64,000 nt of DNA from Gloeobacter morelensis MG652769 (GTDB taxonomy: Bacteria > Cyanobacteriota > Cyanobacteriia > Gloeobacterales > Gloeobacteraceae). Where the stretch lies: positions 1,736,001 to 1,800,000 of the forward strand of contig NZ_CP063845.1 of the NCBI RefSeq assembly GCF_021018745.1, in the 5' to 3' direction. A program made the position numbers and the translations under genes. Below are positions 58,587 to 64,000 of the stretch, piece by piece. The number at the start of each line of letters is the position of its first letter. Position 1 is the first letter of the stretch. Under the pieces are notes generated by a model. The model did no database searches. It was given only the letters and a program-made list of their open reading frames with translations, and was not told where the DNA came from.

Positions 58587-59153
58587 ATGATACCCTCGCC
58601 CAGCCAAGACAGGCAACTCCAGCAATTTATCCGCAAAAACAACGACCTGATCGTCAAGTGGTACCAGAACGACCACTTGAGCTGGGCGGTGATCGCAGCG
58701 CGGCTCAACCAGTGCCACAGAGGCGGCGGGATCACCGCCTCGATGCTCCAGCAGGCCCTGCCCTACCTGACCCGTTCGCGGCGGGTGCCGGCCCTCGAAG
58801 TGGTGGCCGAAGATCTCGACAGTTCGCACCGCGGCACGCTGGCAGCCCTCGAAGTGCGCCTGCAAAAACAAGAAGATCTCATTCGCTTCCAGAGCGGCCG
58901 GGTACAGGAGGCGGCCCTGCGCTGGGCGCGCCTTGAGGAACTGGTCAACCAACTGGTACCGCTGGTGGCCGAGGCGCGCAGTTCTGCAGAGCGCCTGCCG
59001 CGCAACAGCCCGGTGGCCGACCGGGTGCGCGCGAGCCTGGCCCAACTGGCGAGCGTGCTGGACAGCAGTGCCCGGGATGTGCCCGACGAGCGCGAACTTG
59101 AGGCGCTCGCCATCGCCATCGCCGGACTTGAGGAACTTCCCTTCGACGCGTAA
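58587..59153 (+). CDS. Hypothetical helical protein
   Basis: The 188-residue protein starts MIPSPSQDRQLQQFIRKNND, has a possible HTH-like part (DHLSWAVIAARLNQCHRGGG), then a long helical, Glu/Arg-rich region with coiled-coil character and an acidic end. No signal peptide. ATG 58587 is chosen as the first Met past the divergent glycosylase start. The family is not recognised; it could be a small regulator. Confidence 0.65.
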   Translation: MIPSPSQDRQLQQFIRKNNDLIVKWYQNDHLSWAVIAARLNQCHRGGGITASMLQQALPYLTRSRRVPALEVVAEDLDSSHRGTLAALEVRLQKQEDLIRFQSGRVQEAALRWARLEELVNQLVPLVAEARSSAERLPRNSPVADRVRASLAQLASVLDSSARDVPDERELEALAIAIAGLEELPFDA

Positions 59154-59194
59154 GTCTTTTTGACCAAAGTCGAGGCGCGTGTCACGCTGAGGCC

Positions 59195-60022
59195 ATGGAG
59201 CGATCGTCGGCGCGACAACGTTTTATCCAGGTGCTGCAGCAGCCCGAGGTGCAAATAGACCTGGCGGAAGCAGCGCTCTATATTGCCCTGGAAGCCTATC
59301 CCGGCCTCGACGTCGAGGAGTACCTCAACGCCCTCGATACGATGGCCGAGGAGGTGCGCGAGCGCATCGAGGGCGAGCGCTATCCGCTGCGCATGCTGCA
59401 GGGCATCAACCGCTATCTCTACGACGATCTGGGCTTTCGGGGCAACGAAGAAGAGTACTACGATCCGCGCAACAGCTTTCTCAACGAGGTGCTCGATCGC
59501 CGCACGGGGATTCCGATTACCCTGGCGCTGGTCTATCTGGAGATTGCCCGGCGGGTGGACTTTCCGATGGTGGGGGTCAGCATGCCGGGGCACTTTTTGA
59601 TCCGTCCCGACCGCTCCGATATGGAGATCCACATCGATGCTTTTCATCGGGGTGAAATTCTCTTTCGCGAGGATTGTGCGGAGCGCCTGGAACGTATTTA
59701 CGGCCGACGCTTAGAGTTGCATCCGGCTTTTTTCGAGGCGGTGGGCGCCCGGCGCTTTCTAGCCCGGATGCTCACGAACCTCAAATTTGCCTACTGGATG
59801 CGCTCCGACTGGCAGGCGGCCCTTGGCGCTGTCGAGCGGCTTCTGGCCGTTTTCCCGAACACGCCCGCCGAGTGGCGGGACCGGGGGATTTTGCACTACC
59901 GGCTCGGGCACCCCGCCGCGGCGCGCCTGGATCTCGAAAACTACCTCAAAAGCGCCCCCGAGGCCGAGGATGCCGCCCGCATTCGGGAACTGCTCGCCGA
60001 ACTGCAAAAGCAGGAACGCTGA
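59195..60022 (+). CDS. SirB1-like transglutaminase-fold protein with TPR tail
   Basis: The 275-residue protein has a SirB1 N-terminal transglutaminase-like domain: DLAEAALYIALEAYPGLDV, NRYLYDDLGFRGNEEEYYDPRNSFLNEVLDRRTGIPITLALVYLEI split over the first 120 residues, and VGVSMPGHFLIR. A TPR-like tail (FAYWMRSDWQAALGAVERLL, WRDRGILHYRLG) follows. Catalytic Cys is absent from the visible motif. The role is unknown. Confidence 0.85.
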   Translation: MERSSARQRFIQVLQQPEVQIDLAEAALYIALEAYPGLDVEEYLNALDTMAEEVRERIEGERYPLRMLQGINRYLYDDLGFRGNEEEYYDPRNSFLNEVLDRRTGIPITLALVYLEIARRVDFPMVGVSMPGHFLIRPDRSDMEIHIDAFHRGEILFREDCAERLERIYGRRLELHPAFFEAVGARRFLARMLTNLKFAYWMRSDWQAALGAVERLLAVFPNTPAEWRDRGILHYRLGHPAAARLDLENYLKSAPEAEDAARIRELLAELQKQER

Positions 60023-60120
60023 ACAGGGGTCAGGTGTCAGCGATGAAAACCGCCGCCCGTCCGGTTTTCGAGCGATTCTCTGTATTTGTCTAATTGATTG
60101 AAAAGCGCTTTTGTCGGGTA

Positions 60121-60146
60121 TCGAAGCCGGGCGCGCCCGGCTTCGA
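60121..60146. repeat. Perfect 26-bp palindrome between convergent genes
   Basis: TCGAAGCCGGGCG and its exact complement meet with no loop, giving a 26-bp palindrome between two convergent genes. It may form a bidirectional terminator with a minimal loop, or a protein site. Confidence 0.7.
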
Positions 60147-60154
60147 CCCCGATG

Positions 60155-61543
60155 TCAAGGCAGCACCCGGAAGGAGCGGGCGCTGGTAGCCGAACCGGTG
60201 GGAGTGACCACCTTGATCCGGCCGGTCTGGGCTCCCGGCGGCACCACCGCCTGGAGGCGGGTATCGGAGAGAACCGCAAAACCGGCCGTTACGCCATCGA
60301 ACTCGACTGCCGTGGTGGCGTTGAAGCCGGTACCCGAGATGGTCACCTCGGTACCCACAGCTCCCGCAGTGGGAGTGAATCTGCGGATGGCGGGTGTGCC
60401 CAGCTGGGTCGTATTCAGCAGTACCGAGAGGGTGTTGCTGTTGTTGTTGGCAACCACCAGATCCGGCTTGCCGTCGGCGTTTAGATCGGCCGCTGCAATA
60501 TCGTTTGGAAAATCACCGACGCCAAAGCTCTGGGGGGTGCCGATGCCGGTACCGGTGTTGAGCAGTACTTCAGCTTGATCGCTCTGGCCTTTGGCCAGGG
60601 CCGCGTCCAGGTCGCCGTCGCTGTCGAAGTCAGCAAGCGCCCCGGCTTCCGCGCCGGAGGTCGCAGCCGCAGCACCGGGGCTAAAAGTGCCGCTGCCCGA
60701 ATTTCTGAGCACCTGCAGGCCGCTTTGACGAACAAGCAACAGATCGAGGTCGCCGTCGTTGTTGAGATCCCCGATCAGCAGATCTTTTGGTAAGTCACCA
60801 GAGGCCAGACGAGCGGTGATGCCGAAGTCCGAACCGCCGTTGTTGCGCAGAATGAGTACCCTGTCCTGCCCGCTTATCGCCGCAGCGATGTCGCGGTCAC
60901 CGTCGCCGTCGAAGTCGCCGTTGACGATCGCGGTCGGGAAGGCTCCGTACGCAAAAAACGGCGTGTCGCTCAGAGTGAACGCCCCGGTACCGTTGTTGGT
61001 CAGTACCTGCAGACCGCCCGCGTCGTAGCTGACCCCCACCACCAGATCAAGGTCGCCGTCGCCGTCGAGGTCGCCCGCGCTCGCCGCATAGGGGAATGCG
61101 TAGGTAATACCCAAGGAGGAGCGCGGGCCGGGCACGAAGGTACCGTTGCCGTTGTTCAGGAGCACCACAATCGGCTCGTCTTCAAAGGTGGTGCAGAGGA
61201 TGTCGAGGTCGCCGTCGCCGTCAAAATCGCCCACGGTGACGGTGAGCGGGCTGTTGCCAACCGGCGCGGACACCGCCGGGGCAAAGCGGCCATTGGCGTT
61301 GTTGAATGCGATCGAGACGGTGTTGCTGCCAAAGTTGGCGCTCACCACATCAATGTCACCGTCGCCGTCAAGATCGCCCGTGGCGACGCTGGCGGGATCT
61401 TGCCCCACCGGTACTGACACCGCCGCAGCAAAGCTCACCTGAGCCTGCGCCGCGCCGCCGGTTAAAGCCAGAGTGCAGGCTAGGCCCAGGACCACAAGGA
61501 CTGACCTTTGCAACGGCTGTTTCGCCAAGTTCAAAAAGCGCAT
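60155..61543 (-). CDS. Secreted FG-GAP/VCBS-repeat protein with IPT domain
   Basis: The 462-residue protein has a signal peptide (SVLVVLGLACTLALTGGAAQAQ), then about seven FG-GAP/VCBS-type repeats with calcium-like loops (DLDGDGDIDVV, DFDGDGDLDIL, DLDGDGDLDLV, DFDGDGDRDIA, DLNNDGDLDLL, DFDSDGDLDAA, DLNADGKPDLV), forming a probable beta-propeller. The C-terminal ~85 residues are an IPT/TIG domain (IRRFTPTAGAVGTEVTISG). It is likely extracellular or outer-membrane associated. The start is ATG 61543; GTG 61549 is also possible. Confidence 0.9.
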   Translation of the reverse strand: MRFLNLAKQPLQRSVLVVLGLACTLALTGGAAQAQVSFAAAVSVPVGQDPASVATGDLDGDGDIDVVSANFGSNTVSIAFNNANGRFAPAVSAPVGNSPLTVTVGDFDGDGDLDILCTTFEDEPIVVLLNNGNGTFVPGPRSSLGITYAFPYAASAGDLDGDGDLDLVVGVSYDAGGLQVLTNNGTGAFTLSDTPFFAYGAFPTAIVNGDFDGDGDRDIAAAISGQDRVLILRNNGGSDFGITARLASGDLPKDLLIGDLNNDGDLDLLLVRQSGLQVLRNSGSGTFSPGAAAATSGAEAGALADFDSDGDLDAALAKGQSDQAEVLLNTGTGIGTPQSFGVGDFPNDIAAADLNADGKPDLVVANNNSNTLSVLLNTTQLGTPAIRRFTPTAGAVGTEVTISGTGFNATTAVEFDGVTAGFAVLSDTRLQAVVPPGAQTGRIKVVTPTGSATSARSFRVLP

Positions 61544-61662
61544 TGCCACACCCGGAATACTGCTAACAGGTATACACTCCGAAGTTCGGCGTCGCCGGTA
61601 GGCCAGACGACTAGTAGCAAAAAATATTGAAAAGTTCCAAACGGGCGAAGTCGCACCCGCAC

Positions 61663-62301
61663 CTACTCGATCGGCCCCGACCCGCGGACGAGCTGCAGCA
61701 CGCCGTCGGCGATAAACTGCACGGCGATGGCGAGAATCAAAAAGCCGAGCACGCGGTTGAGGGCACCGACACCGGTCTTGCCGAGCGCTTTGATCAGAGG
61801 TTCGCCCACCACCAGGCTGAGATAGACGACGGCACTCAAGAGCGCAATGCCCACCAGACAGCCGATGTAGTCAAAGACGTCCGTCGCTTTCGCCGCCAGG
61901 CCAATCACCACCCCGATCGCCCCCGGCCCGCTCAGCATCGGCACCGCCATCGGCGTGAAAGAAATGTCCTCCTTGTCGACGGCCTCCTCATTTTCCGGAG
62001 GGGTGAGCCGGGGCCGGGCCGTCACCATCTCCCAGGCCGTGTGACCGACCAGCAACCCCCCCGCCACCTTGAGCACCGCCAGGGAGATGCCAAAAAACGA
62101 CAGGATCACCTTACCTGCGATCGCAAAGAGCGCCAGCACCCAGAGCACGTTGATCGCCGTCATGCGGGCTTGCTGCAGCCGATAGCCCGTGCTGTCGCCC
62201 GCCGTCAGGCTGTAGAAGACCGGTATCGCCCCCACCGGGTTGGCGATCGGCAATAGGGCCAGGAACGTTCCGATCGTATAGGAGAGCAGACTCTGCATCA
62301 T
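61663..62301 (-). CDS. MarC-family membrane protein
   Basis: The 212-residue protein has six membrane segments and MarC features: FLALLPIANPVGAIPVFYSL at the N-terminus, AGGLLVGHTAWEMV, and TPMAVPMLSGPGAIGVVI. The MarC family, once tied to multiple antibiotic resistance, has no proven substrate. Start MMQSLLSY. Confidence 0.93.
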   Translation of the reverse strand: MMQSLLSYTIGTFLALLPIANPVGAIPVFYSLTAGDSTGYRLQQARMTAINVLWVLALFAIAGKVILSFFGISLAVLKVAGGLLVGHTAWEMVTARPRLTPPENEEAVDKEDISFTPMAVPMLSGPGAIGVVIGLAAKATDVFDYIGCLVGIALLSAVVYLSLVVGEPLIKALGKTGVGALNRVLGFLILAIAVQFIADGVLQLVRGSGPIE

Positions 62302-62514
62302 CGCACGGCACCCCAGCTAGGCCCGATTCTTTGTCCGCAAGACCCGAGCGCTCAAGCTGATTATACGAACCCGCTCCAACCCCGGTCCAGGAACAAAGAG
62401 CACCGCCCTCTTCTGCGCCCGGGTTCGACAGCACCGCCGAGCAATTCAACCGCCGCGAAAAGAGGTGCAAGTTCCACGCCGGTTCATAGAGCGCGCCGGG
62501 CGTTTCCGGGGCCA
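62302..62514. other. Intergenic, no gene recognised
   Basis: About 210 bp between two minus-strand genes, GC-rich. No RNA, hairpin with T-run or convincing small frame was seen. Confidence 0.35.
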
Positions 62515-63267
62515 TCAAGCATCCGGATCGATCCCCCGGCTGAGTAGACGCCGCCGGAGTGCCTCCAGCTGCGCCTCCGCTTGTTGACGGGCCGACATTT
62601 CCTGGAGAGCCTGTTGCCGGGCCGCTGCAGCCTGCTGCTGGGCCGCTGCAGCCTGTTGCCGGGCCTCTACGGCCCGCTCCTCCGGGGTCAGATAACGCTC
62701 ACCTGCCTGGTCGTACCAGTACAACCATTCGCGCTCGATGCCCTGGTACACCCCCCGCCCGCAACCGATGGCCAGACCGATCTCGGCCAGCCACACCGGA
62801 TTGCCAGGCATCGGAACGTATTCTCCTTGCTCCAGGCGGTAGACTTCGAGGCTTTCTTTGACCCGCCGCAAAGCGTTGTAGATCACGTAGTAGCGCACTC
62901 CCAGGGCGGCGTAGTCCAGCTTCTTCTGGCGGTATTCGTTGCGCCGCTTGCGCGAAACCACTTCCAGGGTCAAAATCGGGACTACCTTCTCTTCCCAGAG
63001 CACATAGCTTCTGCGCAGGTTCTCGTCTTTGATCCGTGGTACTCCCAGGGCCAGTAGGCCATCGGGGACGATCGGCTCGTCGTCGGGGTCGAAGTAAAAA
63101 CCCATGTCCGTTCCCCAAAACCAATCCTGCCTATCGGCCCAAATCGTCGACAAGAGCAATTTCAGCAGACCGGGAATCAGGTCCTGAAGTTCATTGTCCA
63201 CGGGGGTGTCGTCCGAATCGGGCAACTCGTCGGCGGTGGGCAGTCGGGAAGGCGGTCGGTCCACCAT
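62515..63267 (-). CDS. Uma2-type (DUF820) putative endonuclease with coiled tail
   Basis: The 250-residue protein has the PD-(D/E)XK-like Uma2 core: MGFYFDPDDEPIVPDGLLALG, then WEEKVVPILTLEVVSRKRRNEYRQKKLDYAALGVRYYVIY with Asp, Glu and Lys in the expected order. A Gln/Ala-rich coiled tail of short repeats (ARQQAAAAQQQAAAARQQ) follows. Uma2 proteins are very common in cyanobacteria with an unknown role. I chose ATG 63267 (MVDRPPSRLP). Confidence 0.85.
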   Translation of the reverse strand: MVDRPPSRLPTADELPDSDDTPVDNELQDLIPGLLKLLLSTIWADRQDWFWGTDMGFYFDPDDEPIVPDGLLALGVPRIKDENLRRSYVLWEEKVVPILTLEVVSRKRRNEYRQKKLDYAALGVRYYVIYNALRRVKESLEVYRLEQGEYVPMPGNPVWLAEIGLAIGCGRGVYQGIEREWLYWYDQAGERYLTPEERAVEARQQAAAAQQQAAAARQQALQEMSARQQAEAQLEALRRRLLSRGIDPDA

Positions 63268-63597
63268 GGCAAAACCTCGCGATGAACCTAGCCTAGCCTC
63301 TCGTACAATCCCCAACTGCCAGTGTCGGCACCGGGTCTGGCCGCCGAAACAACTACAGTCAATCTACTGGAGAACTGTGTCACTTTGTGTCATCGTCAAG
63401 CTCTACGCCATTCGAACGACAAAATGCCAGATTTGTCAATATAGTTACTACAACACCACTCGCAATCGGGAATTGCAGTTATTCTTCCATGGCCATTCCG
63501 GCATTGCGCAAACTCAGCTTTTAGCTGTACAAATACGGTCTGCCGGTCCAAACGCAGACAAAAAACGTCTTCACCCTGGCACCTGGCACCTGCCGCT
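63268..63597. other. Intergenic, AT-richer, no gene recognised
   Basis: About 330 bp between two minus-strand genes. It contains a GGCACCTG tandem near 63578-63593 similar to that in the flv3-flv1 spacer. Otherwise no RNA or gene is recognised. Confidence 0.4.
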
Positions 63598-64000
63598 CTA
63601 TTCTTGCTGCTGGGAGGGCAGCGGGGTGCTGGGGGTGCGGTAGGCTTCCGTAAGCTCGCGCGGGGCGCGGCGGAAGCCGCCCAAAAGCCAGTTCTGCAGG
63701 TCATCGACGTAGGTGAAGACCACCGGGATAATCACCAGCGTGAGCAGCGTCGAGGTGATCAGACCGCCGACCACGGCCACGGCCATGGGGGAGCGCACCT
63801 CGGAGCCCGCACCGATGCCCAGGGCGATGGGCATCATGCCCGCGATCATGGCGATCGTGGTCATCAAGATGGGCCGCATGCGCGCTTCACCGGCGCTCAT
63901 CAGCGCCTCCAAGCGGGGGCGGCCCTCCTGCATAGCCATCAGGCAGTACTCGACCAGCAAGATGGCATTCTTGGTGACCAGACCCATCAGCATGATGATG
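63598..64000 (-). CDS. C-terminus of an RND efflux pump permease (AcrB-like), cut by window end
   Basis: The frame enters from the right edge and shows the last transmembrane part of RND pumps: IIMLMGLVTKNAILLVEY, EARMRPILMTTIAMIAGMMPIALG, RSPMAVAVVGGLITSTLLTLVIIPVVF, then a tail ending PLPSQQQE. RND pumps expel drugs, metals or other compounds by proton exchange. The rest of the gene lies outside the window; the substrate class cannot be told. Confidence 0.9.
   Translation of the reverse strand, partial: IIMLMGLVTKNAILLVEYCLMAMQEGRPRLEALMSAGEARMRPILMTTIAMIAGMMPIALGIGAGSEVRSPMAVAVVGGLITSTLLTLVIIPVVFTYVDDLQNWLLGGFRRAPRELTEAYRTPSTPLPSQQQE

Noticed and set aside
62111-62518. A 135-codon minus-strand frame overlapping marC
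   Set aside because: It overlaps the marC start in another frame and shows low-complexity Gly/Ala/Asp text with no motif.
62580-62670. Short tandem repeats that could suggest a CRISPR-like array
   Set aside because: They encode the Gln/Ala coiled tail of the Uma2-type protein, are adjacent without unique spacers and stay in frame.

Overview
The window looks like chromosomal DNA of an early-branching, GC-rich cyanobacterium, most probably Gloeobacter or a close relative. Visible support comes from a chlorophyll synthase (chlG), an Flv3/Flv1-type pair of flavodiiron proteins, a PanC-Cmk fusion enzyme, a SecA without a C-terminal zinc motif, a four-ACT aspartate kinase, occasional GCGATCGC palindromes and high GC in most genes. 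The genus name is an inference from gene content; no database was searched.

Layout. 0-0.8 kb: end of an unknown gene and two tandem paralogous small membrane proteins. 0.8-7.4 kb: lysC, divergent flv3-flv1, and a convergent secreted S9-type hydrolase. 7.8-14.6 kb: a Spy/CpxP-like periplasmic protein, a NarL-type two-component pair with a 4-bp overlap, an acidic disordered protein, a GNAT acetyltransferase, a glycoside-hydrolase-like protein, a secreted metallo-beta-lactamase-fold protein and a coiled-coil protein. 14.6-19.1 kb: a minus-strand cluster (HTH/disordered protein, thiG, panC-cmk, VanX-like dipeptidase). 19.2-21.7 kb: chlG, an MlaE-type permease and an OmpR-type regulator, tightly packed. 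21.7-24.2 kb: a DUF3667 membrane protein and a Glu/Ala-rich protein. 24.2-31.9 kb: htpG, a TonB-family protein, a LysR regulator divergent from an NAD(P)-binding protein and an aldehyde dehydrogenase, a membrane protein and a maltose-acetyltransferase-type enzyme.

31.9-34.7 kb is visibly poorer in GC and carries two secreted proteins (EF-hand-like and HEAT-repeat) plus about 0.8 kb with no recognisable gene; it looks like an acquired island. 34.7-43.1 kb: S41 peptidase, msrA, a Lys-rich protein, nth, a MarR-pirin-azoreductase redox cluster, and a four-repeat lipoprotein followed at once by an OmpA-type lipoprotein. 43.1-49.6 kb: tsf-rpsB opposite fmt, a double Usp protein, a CNNM/CorC-type CBS protein, a DUF4079 membrane protein and two small proteins. 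49.6-54.6 kb: secA and a mobile-element graveyard: an IS3-type transposase remnant, an ISKra4-like element with 21-22 bp terminal repeats and a likely -1 frameshift, and two truncated host-like genes. 54.7-64 kb: tandem ssb-type genes, a 58-aa membrane protein, a frameshifted secreted protein, DUF5996, an AAG-type glycosylase, a SirB1-like protein, an FG-GAP/IPT secreted protein, MarC, a Uma2-type protein and the 3' end of an RND efflux pump.

No rRNA, recognisable tRNA or CRISPR array was seen. Nothing in the window is clearly a new defence or biosynthetic system. The most interesting leads are the repeat lipoprotein/OmpA pair, the redox cluster with candidate operators, the paired ssb genes with different tails, the nested mobile elements, and a perfect 17-bp inverted repeat inside the HTH-protein gene.
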